Assembly (NCBI GenBank): GCA_964406445.1
Contig: CAYORU010000015.1
Location: 1-64,000, forward strand
DNA from: SG8-30 sp964406445
Lineage (GTDB): Bacteria; Pseudomonadota; Gammaproteobacteria; Steroidobacterales; Steroidobacteraceae
Length of the DNA stretch: 64,000 bases
Direction of reading: 5' to 3'
The position numbers and the translations under genes were made by a program. Below, in pieces: positions 27,294 through 35,664 of this stretch. Each line of letters opens with the position of its first letter. Within the stretch, counting starts at the first letter, position 1. Below the pieces are notes generated by a model. The model ran no database searches and had not been told where the DNA came from. It saw nothing but the letters and a program-made list of their open reading frames with translations.

Positions 27294-27805
27294 CGGCCTC
27301 GTGACGCGGGCCGCGGCGCACGGCGCGGCAGCTCATCTGGCTCGGCGGGCGGCACGGCGATCGCCTGGGTGGACTTCACCTCCTCCATGACGAAGTAGGT
27401 GTGCGTCTGCTCCACGCCGGGCAGCGCCGTGAGCCGCTCACCCAGGATCCGGCGGTAAGCCTGCATGTCCGCGACCCTGAGCTTGATCAGGTAGTCGAAT
27501 CCCCCGGCCACCATGTGGCACTCCTGGATCTCGGGCAACGCGAGCACCGCCTCCCGGAAGCGGTCGAAGACTTCCGGCGTCGTGCGGTCGAGGCGGATCT
27601 CCACGAATGCCAGCAGGCTCGCGCCGAGGCGCGCAGGGTCGAGGAGCGCCGCGTAGGACTGGATGTAGCCCTCGCGCTCGAGGCGGCGTACGCGCTCGAT
27701 GCACGGCGTCGGGCTCAGGTGCACGCGGCGCGAAAGCTCGGCGAAGGAAACCCGCCCGTCGCGCTGCAGGATGTCGAGTATCTTCCGGTCCAGTCGATCC
27801 ACCAT
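27278..27805 (-). CDS. Lrp/AsnC-family regulator, probably of putA
   Basis: Amino-acid-responsive regulator of 175 residues. The N-terminal helix-turn-helix (about 3-50) has LDRKILDILQRDGRVSFAELSRRV, followed by the RAM/AsnC ligand-binding domain with HMVAGGFDYLIKLRVAD and LPGVEQTHTYFVMEEVK. A 25-residue Pro/Arg-rich tail extends past the usual Lrp end and overlaps the Nudix gene. It is divergent from putA by 140 bp. Lrp-type PutR proteins activate putA in response to proline in alphaproteobacteria. Because this PutA has no DNA-binding domain of its own, the same role is likely here. Confidence 0.92.
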   Translation of the reverse strand: MVDRLDRKILDILQRDGRVSFAELSRRVHLSPTPCIERVRRLEREGYIQSYAALLDPARLGASLLAFVEIRLDRTTPEVFDRFREAVLALPEIQECHMVAGGFDYLIKLRVADMQAYRRILGERLTALPGVEQTHTYFVMEEVKSTQAIAVPPAEPDELPRRAPRPASRGRQRRR

Positions 27806-27848
27806 GAAAAGCCCCCAAGAACCGCAGAGGTCTTCAACAGGATCGGCA

Positions 27849-27887
27849 GAATGCAGTGAATACAGCTACAAAACAATATGAATAGAG
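27849..27887. repeat. Three GAATRNAG direct repeats in the lrp-putA gap
   Basis: GAATGCAG (27849-27856), GAATACAG (27858-27865) and GAATAGAG (27880-27887) lie on the same strand, starting 9 and 22 bp apart. The second spacing is two helical turns. They lie between the divergent promoters and are candidate Lrp-binding half-sites. Confidence 0.35.
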
Positions 27888-27900
27888 GCGATTACACCAA
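27873..27900 (-). promoter_or_regulatory. Candidate promoter of the Lrp regulator
   Basis: Minus strand TTGGTG (27900-27895) and TATTGT (27878-27873), 16 bp apart. It overlaps the third direct repeat, which would suit autoregulation. Confidence 0.4.
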
Positions 27901-27911
27901 AAACGAATTGG

Positions 27912-27917
27912 AATAAT
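27912..27917 (+). promoter_or_regulatory. Candidate -10 element of putA
   Basis: AATAAT followed by CGGGGCCC, 28 bp before the putA ATG. A weak TTACAC (27892-27897) lies 14 bp upstream, shorter than ideal. Confidence 0.3.
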
Positions 27918-27945
27918 CGGGGCCCAGGCATTCCCAGGAGCCGGC

Positions 27946-30900
27946 ATGAGCGACTTTCTCTGGACGGAGGGCGGGCGGCCCGCGGGATCGGTCGGCGCGG
28001 CGATCAATCGCCAGTGGCTCGCGGACGAGGCCGAGGTCGTCCGCGACCTGCTGCCGCTCGCGCGGCTGGAGGCGGCCGAGGCCGCCGCCGTCGAGCGCGA
28101 GGCGGTCGCCCTGGTCGAGTCGCTGCGCGCCGCTCAGCGCGGCGCCGCGGGCATCGAGGCCTTCCTGCAGCAGTACGACCTCGGGTCGCGCGAGGGCGTG
28201 ATCCTGATGTGCATCGCCGAGGCGCTGCTGCGGATCCCGGACGCGGACACCGCCGACCGGCTGATCGCCGACAAGATCTCCGGTGGCCGCTGGGAAGAGC
28301 ACCTGGGCGAGGCGGACTCGCTGTTCGTCAACGCCTCGACCTGGGGCCTGATGCTGACCGGGCGGCTGGTGCGGCCCGCGAGGACCGACCTGGAGGACCC
28401 GGGCTCGTTCCTGCGACGGCTGGCGGGCCGCCTCGGCGAACCGGTGGTCCGCGCCGCATTCCGCCAGGCGATGCGGATCATGGGCCACCAGTTCGTGATG
28501 GGCCGGACCATCGGCGAGGCGCTCAAGCGCGCCTCGAGCGGCCGCGAGCGGCGCTACCGGCACACCTTCGACATGCTCGGCGAGTCGGCCGTGACGCAGG
28601 CCGACGCCGATCGATACCTCGAGGCCTATCGCGCCGCGATCGACGCGATCGGCGCGATCGCCAGCGCCGGGGAGGCGGCCGAGGCGGCCCCGTCCATTTC
28701 GGTCAAGCTCTCGGCACTGCACCCGCGCTACGAGTACGCGCAGTGCAACGCCGTGCTCGGGCGCCTCGGCCCGCAGCTAGAGGCGCTCGCGGGCCAGGCG
28801 ATGGCGGCGGGCGTCGCGCTGACGGTCGACGCCGAGGAGGCCGACCGCCTCGAGCTGTCGCTCGAGCTCTTCGACCGGCTGCTCGCCGCGCCGTCGCTTG
28901 GGGGCTGGGGCGGGCTGGGTCTCGCGGTGCAGGCCTATCAGAAGCGTGCGCCGGACGTGCTGCGGTGGCTGGCGCGACGCGCGGACGAGGCCGGGCGGCA
29001 GGTCAACGTTCGGCTGGTGAAGGGCGCCTACTGGGACGCCGAGATCAAGCGCAGCCAGGAGCGGGGCCATGCGGGCTACCCGGTGTTCACGCGCAAGCCG
29101 AACACCGACGTCTGCTACCTGGCCTGCGCACGCCTGCTGCTCTGCGGCACGGCCCGGCTGTACCCGCAGTTCGCCTCGCACAACGCGCACACCGTCGCGT
29201 GGGTGTCGCGCCTGGCGCGCGCCGAGGGTCGGGCCTTCGAGTTCCAGCGCCTGCATGGCATGGGCGAGGAACTCTACGACGGCCTGACGGACGCGGATGG
29301 CGCGCCCGTTCCGTGCAGGGTCTACGCGCCGGTGGGCTCGCACGAGGACCTGCTGCCCTACCTCGTGCGCCGGCTGCTCGAGAACGGCGCCAACACGTCC
29401 TTCGTCAACCGGATCGTCGACGAATCCGTGCCGCCGCAGGCGGTGGTCCGCGACCCGGTGGCCGAGGCCGAGTCATTCGGCGGCGTCGCGCACCCGCGCA
29501 TTCCGCTGCCGGTCGCGATGTTCGGCGACGGGCGCCGCAATTCCCTGGCGCCGAACCTCCCCGACCCGGCCGAGCAGGAACGCCTGGCCGCCGCCTGCGC
29601 CGCGGCTGCAAAGGGGCGCTGGCGGGCCGCGCCGGTCGTCGGAGGGCGCGAGCGCGCCGGCACGGCGCGCCGCCTCGCCAACCCGGCGCGGCTCGACGAG
29701 ACGGTCGGCGAGGTGCTGGAGGCGGACGCGGCGCTGGTGGACGAGGCGCTCGGCCTCGCCCGGGCGGCCCAGCCCGGCTGGGACCGCCGACCGGCGGCGG
29801 AGCGCGCCGCGATCCTCGAGCGCGCGGCGGACGGCCTGGAGTCGCGCCTCGGCGAATTCGTCGCGCTGTGCGTGCGCGAGGCCGGCAAGACCGTTCCCGA
29901 CAGCATCGCCGAGGTCCGCGAGGCCGTCGACTTCCTGCGCTTCTACGCCGCGCGCGCCCGCGCCGACTTCGGCCGGCCGGTCGCGTTGCCGGGGCCGACG
30001 GGCGAGAGCAACGAGCTCGAGCTGCACGGCCGCGGCGTGTTCGCCTGCATCAGCCCCTGGAACTTCCCGCTCGCCATCTTCACCGGGCAGGTCGCGGCCG
30101 CGCTCGCGGCGGGAAACGCCGTGCTGGCCAAGCCCGCCGAGCAGACGCCCCTGACGGCGGCGGCCGCCGTGCGTGTGCTGTACGCCGCCGGCGTGCCGGG
30201 CGATGTGCTGCATTTCCTGCCCGGCGACGGCGTCACCGTTGGTGCCCGCATGACCGCCGACCCGCGGCTCGACGGTGTTGCGTTCACCGGCTCGACGGAG
30301 ACCGCCCGGCTGATCTCCCGCGCGCTCGCGGCGCGGGACGCGCCACTTGCTGCGCTCATCGCGGAGACGGGCGGCCAGAACGCCATGATCGTCGACAGTT
30401 CGGCGCTGCTCGAGCAGGTCGTGCACGATGCGGTCGCGTCGGCCTTCAACGCCGCGGGGCAGCGCTGCTCGGCGCTGCGCGTGCTGTTCCTGCAGGAGGA
30501 CATCGCGGAGCGCGCGCTCGGCATGCTGGCCGGCGCCATGGATCTCCTTTCGCTGGGCGACCCGGCGCTGCTCGCCACCGACATCGGGCCGGTCATCGAC
30601 GCCGAGGCCCGCGAAGGCCTCGAGCGCCACGCGGCCGGCATCGTGCAGGGCGCGCGCTGGCATCATCGGCTGCGCGTCGACGCGGCGCGACTGCCCGGGC
30701 ACTTCGTCGCGCCGCTCGCTGTCGAGATCGCCGGGCTCGAGTCCCTGCCGCGTGAGGTCTTCGGGCCGATCCTGCACGTCGTGCGCTACGGAGCTGGCGA
30801 AGTGGACGCCGTGGTCGACGCCATCAACGCCACCGGCTACGGCCTCACGCTCGGTATCCACTCGCGCATCGAGGGCTTCGTCCGCCGCATCGCGGGCCGC

Positions 30901-31104
30901 GCCCGGGTCGGCAACGTCTACGTCAACCGCAACATGATCGGCGCGGTGGTCGGCGTGCAGCCTTTCGGCGGGCGCGGGCTCTCGGGAACGGGCCCGAAGG
31001 CCGGCGGTCCGCACTACCTGCACCGTTTCGCCACGGAAAAGACGCTGACCCAGAACACCGTGGCGATGGGCGGCAACACGGCGCTCCTGTCGCTCGAGGG
31101 CTGA
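27946..31104 (+). CDS. putA: Bifunctional proline dehydrogenase / delta-1-pyrroline-5-carboxylate dehydrogenase
   Basis: Membrane-associated flavoenzyme that oxidises proline to glutamate in two steps with substrate channelling. The 1052-residue product is the short, two-domain type. Proline dehydrogenase spans roughly 1-450, with RLVKGAYWDAEIKR and the RKPNTDVCYLAC segment. Aldehyde dehydrogenase spans roughly 520-1000, with ISPWNFPLAIF, Glu807 in AETGGQN and catalytic Cys841 in GQRCSALR. The ribbon-helix-helix DNA-binding domain of the E. coli enzyme is missing. Regulation therefore probably falls to the divergent Lrp protein. AGGAG precedes the ATG. Confidence 0.97.
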   Translation: MSDFLWTEGGRPAGSVGAAINRQWLADEAEVVRDLLPLARLEAAEAAAVEREAVALVESLRAAQRGAAGIEAFLQQYDLGSREGVILMCIAEALLRIPDADTADRLIADKISGGRWEEHLGEADSLFVNASTWGLMLTGRLVRPARTDLEDPGSFLRRLAGRLGEPVVRAAFRQAMRIMGHQFVMGRTIGEALKRASSGRERRYRHTFDMLGESAVTQADADRYLEAYRAAIDAIGAIASAGEAAEAAPSISVKLSALHPRYEYAQCNAVLGRLGPQLEALAGQAMAAGVALTVDAEEADRLELSLELFDRLLAAPSLGGWGGLGLAVQAYQKRAPDVLRWLARRADEAGRQVNVRLVKGAYWDAEIKRSQERGHAGYPVFTRKPNTDVCYLACARLLLCGTARLYPQFASHNAHTVAWVSRLARAEGRAFEFQRLHGMGEELYDGLTDADGAPVPCRVYAPVGSHEDLLPYLVRRLLENGANTSFVNRIVDESVPPQAVVRDPVAEAESFGGVAHPRIPLPVAMFGDGRRNSLAPNLPDPAEQERLAAACAAAAKGRWRAAPVVGGRERAGTARRLANPARLDETVGEVLEADAALVDEALGLARAAQPGWDRRPAAERAAILERAADGLESRLGEFVALCVREAGKTVPDSIAEVREAVDFLRFYAARARADFGRPVALPGPTGESNELELHGRGVFACISPWNFPLAIFTGQVAAALAAGNAVLAKPAEQTPLTAAAAVRVLYAAGVPGDVLHFLPGDGVTVGARMTADPRLDGVAFTGSTETARLISRALAARDAPLAALIAETGGQNAMIVDSSALLEQVVHDAVASAFNAAGQRCSALRVLFLQEDIAERALGMLAGAMDLLSLGDPALLATDIGPVIDAEAREGLERHAAGIVQGARWHHRLRVDAARLPGHFVAPLAVEIAGLESLPREVFGPILHVVRYGAGEVDAVVDAINATGYGLTLGIHSRIEGFVRRIAGRARVGNVYVNRNMIGAVVGVQPFGGRGLSGTGPKAGGPHYLHRFATEKTLTQNTVAMGGNTALLSLEG

Positions 31105-31196
31105 GGCGACCGCCCGGCGTCGCGCCCGGCGAGGCGATCGCGCACAATGCCTGCGTCGAGGGCGGCCGCCGGCCGGCCCCGGCCCGGAGCACTTCC

Positions 31197-32066
31197 ATGT
31201 CCCTCGCGCCCGCGAGCCGCCACTACGTCCTCACCATGTCCTGTCCCGACACGACCGGGATCGTGGCGGCGATCACCCAGTTCATCGCCGCCCACGGCGG
31301 GCTCATCACCGAGACGGCGCACTACGTCGACGGTTACGTGGTCCGCTCGTTCATGCGGACCTGCTTCGAGGGCAGCGCGCTGCCGCCGCGGGAGGCCATC
31401 GAGGCCGAGTTCGCGACCGTGGCGGCGCGCTTCGGCATGGACTGGGAGCTGCACGACGCCGACCGGCGCTGCCGGGTCCTGGTGGCGGTCTCGCGCGAGG
31501 GGCACTGCCTCAACGCCCTGCTGCACCGGTGGAGCATCGGCGTGCTGCCGATCGACCTGGTCGGGGTGGTCTCGAACCACGAGGCCGAGCGCCGCCTCGT
31601 CGAGTGGTACGGGGTGCCGTTCCATCACTTCCCGATCGAGCCGGGGCGGAAGGCGGAGCAGGAAGCGCGGCTGCTCGCGCTGTTCGACGAGTCGCGCGCC
31701 GACCTGCTGGTGCTGGCGCGCTACATGCAGATCCTCTCCGACGCCGCCTGTGGCCGGCTGCGCGGGCGCTGCATCAACATCCACCACTCCTTCCTGCCCG
31801 GCTTCAAGGGCGCCCGCCCGTACCACCAGGCCCACGAGAGGGGGGTCAAGATCATCGGCGCGACGGCCCACTACGTGACGCCGGACCTCGACGAGGGCCC
31901 GATCATCGAGCAGGGCGTGGAGCGCGTGGACCACACGCACGGGCCGGAGGAGATGATCGAGATCGGCCACGACCTCGAGAGCGTCGTGCTGAACCGGGCG
32001 GTGCGCTGGCACGCCGAGCACCGCATCTTCGTCGCCGGCGGCCGGACGGTGGTATTGCGCTCGTGA
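31197..32066 (+). CDS. purU: Formyltetrahydrofolate deformylase
   Basis: Hydrolyses 10-formyl-THF to formate and THF, balancing one-carbon pools and supplying formate for PurT. The 289-residue product has an N-terminal ACT domain (YVLTMSCPDTTGIVAAI) that senses glycine/methionine in the E. coli enzyme. The catalytic formyltransferase-like domain carries LARYMQILS, the NIHHSFLPGFKGA motif with the catalytic His, and GATAHYVTPDLDEGPII with the catalytic Asp. It follows putA by 92 bp, so linkage to amino-acid catabolism is plausible. Confidence 0.95.
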   Translation: MSLAPASRHYVLTMSCPDTTGIVAAITQFIAAHGGLITETAHYVDGYVVRSFMRTCFEGSALPPREAIEAEFATVAARFGMDWELHDADRRCRVLVAVSREGHCLNALLHRWSIGVLPIDLVGVVSNHEAERRLVEWYGVPFHHFPIEPGRKAEQEARLLALFDESRADLLVLARYMQILSDAACGRLRGRCINIHHSFLPGFKGARPYHQAHERGVKIIGATAHYVTPDLDEGPIIEQGVERVDHTHGPEEMIEIGHDLESVVLNRAVRWHAEHRIFVAGGRTVVLRS

Positions 32067-32133
32067 GCGCCGCCCTTGCGCCGGGCGCGCCGAATCGGGA
32101 CCATCGGCGTGTCTCGGGCCGGAGGGCAAGGCC

Positions 32134-33513
32134 ATGACCGCAACGGCACCGCCAGGCGACCGCGCCGCCTGGTCGTCGCGCTTCGTCTTCATCCTCGCGG
32201 CCATCGGCGCCGCGGTGGGGCTCGGCAATATCTGGCGGTTCCCTTACCTGACGGGATCGAGCGGCGGCTCGGCCTTCGTGCTGGTCTACCTCGGCGCGGT
32301 CTGCCTGGTGGCGGTGCCCATCCTGATCGCCGAGATGATGCTCGGCCGGCGGGGCCGCAGCCACCCCGCGGCGGCGGTCGCCGCGGTGGCCGAGGAATCG
32401 GGCCTGTCCCGCCGATTCGGGTTCGTCGGCGGAATCGGCGTCGTGGTCGGCTGGCTGATCCTGTCCTACTACGGCGTGATTGCCGGCTGGACCCTGGCCT
32501 ACGTGTGGCCGACCGTGACCGGCGCCTTCGCGGGCGACAGCGTCGCCGCGTCGAAGGACCATTTCGATGCGCTCCTCGCGGATCCGCTCGCGCTGATGGG
32601 TTGGTCCGGGCTGTACGCGACGATCGCCGCGGTCATCGTGGCCCGCGGGCTCAATGCAGGCATCGAGCGCTCGATCACGGTGCTGATGCCGCTGCTGTTC
32701 CTGTCGCTGCTGGTGCTGCTGGGCTACGCGCTGCTGGTCGGCGATCTGGCCGCGGCGCTGACCTACCTGTTCCGGCCGGACTTCTCGCGCATCGACGGCG
32801 GCATCGTGCTGGCTGCGGTCGGGCAGGCGTTCTTCTCGATCGGCGTCGGCATGGGCATCATGAACGCCTACGGCTCCTACCTGCCGCGGGACGTATCGCT
32901 CACCCGCTCGGCGTTCCTGATCGCCGGTGCCGACACCCTCGTGGCGGTCCTGGCGGGAATCGCGCTCTTCCCGCTCGTGTTCGCCAACGGCCTCGATCCC
33001 GGACAGGGTCCCGGCCTCGTCTTCGTCACCCTGCCGATCGCATTCGGCAACATGCCCGCGGGCAGCGTATTCGGCGCGCTGTTCTTCGTGCTGCTGGCGG
33101 TGGCGGCGCTCACCTCGACGATCGCCATGCTCGAGCCGATCGTCATGTGGCTGGTGGCGCGCCTCGGCTGGTCGCGGGCGAGGGCGTCCTGGGTCGCGGC
33201 CGGGAGCGGATGGGTCGTGGGCCTCGGCACGGTGCTGTCCTTCAGCGCATGGAAGGACTGGCACCCGCTCGGGATGTTCGCGCGCTTCGAGGGCAAGACG
33301 TTCTTCGACCTGCTCGACTACGCCACCTCGGCGCTCCTGATGCCGCTCGCCGCGATCCTCGTGGCGCTGTTCGTCGGCTGGCTGGTGAAGCCGGAGCACG
33401 CGGCGGACGAACTCGGGCTCGGCCGCGGCTTCCACTTCACGGTGTGGCGCACGGTGCTCCTGCGCTGGATCGTGCCCGCCGCCATCGTCGGGATCCTGGC
33501 GGTCGGCCTCTGA
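32134..33513 (+). CDS. Sodium-dependent transporter, NSS/SNF family
   Basis: Sodium-coupled symporter of the LeuT/MhsT fold, 459 residues with about 11-12 transmembrane helices. The first helix holds the signature AAIGAAVGLGNIWRFPYL with its unwound Gly-Asn sodium site. Further family pieces are GGSAFVLVYL, AVGQAFFSIGVGMGIMNAYGSY across helices 5-6, and SVFGALFFVLLAVAALTSTIAMLEP. Substrates of bacterial members are usually hydrophobic or aromatic amino acids; none can be chosen from sequence. It lies between purU and nei. Confidence 0.93.
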   Translation: MTATAPPGDRAAWSSRFVFILAAIGAAVGLGNIWRFPYLTGSSGGSAFVLVYLGAVCLVAVPILIAEMMLGRRGRSHPAAAVAAVAEESGLSRRFGFVGGIGVVVGWLILSYYGVIAGWTLAYVWPTVTGAFAGDSVAASKDHFDALLADPLALMGWSGLYATIAAVIVARGLNAGIERSITVLMPLLFLSLLVLLGYALLVGDLAAALTYLFRPDFSRIDGGIVLAAVGQAFFSIGVGMGIMNAYGSYLPRDVSLTRSAFLIAGADTLVAVLAGIALFPLVFANGLDPGQGPGLVFVTLPIAFGNMPAGSVFGALFFVLLAVAALTSTIAMLEPIVMWLVARLGWSRARASWVAAGSGWVVGLGTVLSFSAWKDWHPLGMFARFEGKTFFDLLDYATSALLMPLAAILVALFVGWLVKPEHAADELGLGRGFHFTVWRTVLLRWIVPAAIVGILAVGL

Positions 33514-33517
33514 TCGC

Positions 33518-34330
33518 GTGCCGGAGGGCCCCGAGATCCGCCGTGCGGCCGACGCGCTCGCCCGCGCCGTGGTGGGCCAGCCGCTCACCACGGTGTTCTT
33601 CGCGTTTGCCGGACTCAAGCGCCACGAGCGGATGCTGCGCGGCCGTCGCATCGAGGCGATCACGCCGCACGGCAAGGCGCTGCTGACCCGCTTCGACAAC
33701 GGCTGGACGCTGTACTCGCACAACCAGCTGTACGGCGTGTGGAAGGTCGTCGACGCGGGCCAGCGGCCCGAGACGGCGCGCTTGCTGCGCGTGGCGCTCG
33801 AGACGCCTCGCCGCGCGATCCTGCTCTACTCCGCCTCCGACGTCGCGCTGTGGCGCAACGCGGACCTGCGCCGGCACCCTTTCCTGCGGCGACTGGGCCC
33901 GGACGTCCTGGATCCTTCGCTGACCACGGCCGCGGTCGGCGCCCGGCTCGAGGAGACCCGCTTTTCCGGCCGGTCGCTCGCGGCCCTGTTGCTCGACCAG
34001 GGCTTTCTCGCCGGGATGGGCAACTACCTGCGGTCCGAGGTGCTGTTCGAAGCGCGCCTCGCGCCGCGCCGCCGGCCGCGCGACCTCGACGCCGCCGAGC
34101 GGCGGCGGCTCGCGAAGGCGCTTCTCGCGGTGCCTCGCCGCAGCTACCGCACCCGCGGCATCCAGCGCGCCCGCGGGATGAGGGACGACTACCTGACCGA
34201 CACGCCGGGCGCGTTCCGGTTCAGGGTCTTCGATCGCGCCGGCGAGGCCTGCCCCGGATGCCGCCGCGCCGTCATCCGCGAGGAACTCGCCGGCCGGCGG
34301 CTCTACTGGTGCCGCGACTGCCAGCGCTGA
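33518..34330 (+). CDS. nei: Endonuclease VIII (Nei), DNA glycosylase/AP lyase
   Basis: Base-excision repair enzyme that removes oxidised pyrimidines and cuts the abasic site. The 270-residue product begins with the catalytic PEGPE after the initiator residue, and has HGKALL with the conserved Lys, LDQGFLAGMGNYLRSEVLF, and a C-terminal zinc finger CPGCRRAVIREELAGRRLYWC plus Cys. Length and the YSHNQLYGVWKV region fit Nei rather than MutM. Start is GTG at 33518, four bases after the transporter stop. It converges with the FMN-binding protein gene, with 4 bp between. Confidence 0.94.
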   Translation: MPEGPEIRRAADALARAVVGQPLTTVFFAFAGLKRHERMLRGRRIEAITPHGKALLTRFDNGWTLYSHNQLYGVWKVVDAGQRPETARLLRVALETPRRAILLYSASDVALWRNADLRRHPFLRRLGPDVLDPSLTTAAVGARLEETRFSGRSLAALLLDQGFLAGMGNYLRSEVLFEARLAPRRRPRDLDAAERRRLAKALLAVPRRSYRTRGIQRARGMRDDYLTDTPGAFRFRVFDRAGEACPGCRRAVIREELAGRRLYWCRDCQR

Positions 34331-34334
34331 ATCG

Positions 34335-34964
34335 CTAGTTCCCCGCGAAGTCGGCCGGGCGGCGTTCGGCTGCCAGCCGCGACTCGAGCTCGGCAATGCG
34401 CGCGTGCAGGGGCGCGACGGCGCGCTCGATTTCGGCCTCGGTAAAGCGCGGCGTGATGTGCTGCGGGCAGTTCCAGTCGTACGCCGCCACGTCGATCGTC
34501 GCCACCCTCTCGATGCGCGCACGGTAGCCTGGCAGCTGAACGCGCTCGACGAGACCAGGCTCCGCGTCGCGGGCGTCCGTGAACGCCAGCCGGCCGAGCA
34601 GCTTCAGCCGCTGGCGGCGCGGGTAGTCCATCACGATCATCGCGATCCGGCCGTCGTGGCTGACGTTGCCCGCGGTTACGAACTGCCGGTTGCCGCGGAA
34701 GTCGGCGAAGGCGAGGCGGGTCGGCGAGAGCACCTGGACGAAGCCCGCCGGGCCGCCGCGATGCTGCACGTAGGGCCAGCCGGTCTCGCTGACGCTCGCC
34801 AGGTAGAGGCTGTCGGCAGCGAACAGGAAGGAAGCCTCCCGGTCGGTGAGTCCCTCGCCGGGCCCGCCCCGTGCCTCCATGCGCTCGTAGTTGGCGCGGG
34901 AGCCGTCGCGCTCCTGCAGTGCCCTGACGGCCGGGGTGAAGGCGAGCTCGGCGAAGGACTTCAT
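34335..34964 (-). CDS. Pyridoxamine 5'-phosphate oxidase-like FMN-binding protein
   Basis: Split-barrel flavin-binding protein of 209 residues. The core (about 35-150) has FLFAADSLYLASVSETGWPYVQHRGGP, split around a typical PNPOx dimer strand, then FADFRGNRQFVTAGNV and IAMIVMDYPRRQRLKLLGRL. A C-terminal helical segment (FTEAEIERAVAPLHARIAELESRL) resembles a coiled coil. Such proteins are often general stress or flavin reductases rather than vitamin B6 enzymes. It follows the AhpD-like gene by 11 bp with a GAGGAG ribosome-binding site, forming a two-gene operon divergent from a LysR regulator. Confidence 0.88.
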   Translation of the reverse strand: MKSFAELAFTPAVRALQERDGSRANYERMEARGGPGEGLTDREASFLFAADSLYLASVSETGWPYVQHRGGPAGFVQVLSPTRLAFADFRGNRQFVTAGNVSHDGRIAMIVMDYPRRQRLKLLGRLAFTDARDAEPGLVERVQLPGYRARIERVATIDVAAYDWNCPQHITPRFTEAEIERAVAPLHARIAELESRLAAERRPADFAGN

Positions 34965-34975
34965 GATGCGCCTCC

Positions 34976-35536
34976 TCAGGCTGCGCCTCGAGCGGAGGCC
35001 CCGAGTGGCGCGACCCGGGGAAAGTCGATCTCGACGCGCGTCGACTTGCCGAGCAGGTTGGTGAACACGTTGAGGGCCACGACCGTGATCACCTCGACGA
35101 TCTGGGCATCGGTCAGGCCAGCGTCGCGCGCCGCGCGCAGATCGGCGTCGGAGACGTCGCCGCCGGTGTCGTTGACGGCCCGCGCGAACCCGACCAGAGC
35201 CGCCGCGCGCGGGTCACCGGAGGTGCCCCGGCGATTCTGCAGCATTTCCTCGGCCGACAGGCCCGCGTGGCGGCCGATGGCGGTGTGGGCCGAGACGCAG
35301 TAGTCGCAGCCATTGCCCTCGGCGACGGTGAGCGCGATTCGCTCCTGGGTCGCCTTGTCGAGCGAGAGCCCGGCGGTGGCGCCGTACAGCGCGAGGAAGC
35401 CCTCGAGGGCCGCGGCTGAGTTCGCCAGCACGCGGATGAAGTTCGGCACGGCGCCGAGCTGCGCGCGGGCCGTCTCGAGGTGGCGACGGACCTCGCCGGT
35501 GGCGGTCGCAGGATCGACGATGTGGATTCGGGTCAT
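34976..35536 (-). CDS. Carboxymuconolactone decarboxylase / AhpD-family protein
   Basis: All-helical AhpD-like protein of 186 residues. The redox motif CDYCVSAHTAIGR (Cys-x-x-Cys followed by His) sits near residue 80, as in alkylhydroperoxidases that use lipoamide-linked electrons. NFIRVLANSAAALEGFLALYG precedes it and TDAQIVEVITVVALNVFTNLLG follows, both typical. Peroxidase activity is therefore plausible. It is first gene in the operon with the FMN-binding protein and divergent from LysR, the arrangement of an electrophile- or peroxide-inducible pair. Confidence 0.9.
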   Translation of the reverse strand: MTRIHIVDPATATGEVRRHLETARAQLGAVPNFIRVLANSAAALEGFLALYGATAGLSLDKATQERIALTVAEGNGCDYCVSAHTAIGRHAGLSAEEMLQNRRGTSGDPRAAALVGFARAVNDTGGDVSDADLRAARDAGLTDAQIVEVITVVALNVFTNLLGKSTRVEIDFPRVAPLGASARGAA

Positions 35537-35597
35537 GGCGGTTCTCCTTGGTCTGGTCGGCCAGGGACACCCAGGCCGCGGACACAGACTGCGTCAT

Positions 35598-35641
35598 CGC
35601 ATAGATTCGATAAATGGTCATTTGCTTACTTGATAGATGCG
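35598..35641. promoter_or_regulatory. Candidate LysR operator region
   Basis: In the 128-bp gap between the AhpD-like gene and lysR, AAATG-GT-CATTT (35612-35623) forms an inverted repeat, flanked by CGCAT (35598-35602) and ATGCG (35637-35641). AT content is high here relative to the surroundings. LysR proteins usually bind such interrupted dyads between divergent genes. Confidence 0.4.
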
Positions 35642-35664
35642 TTTTTTGCATTAATACTCGCCGC

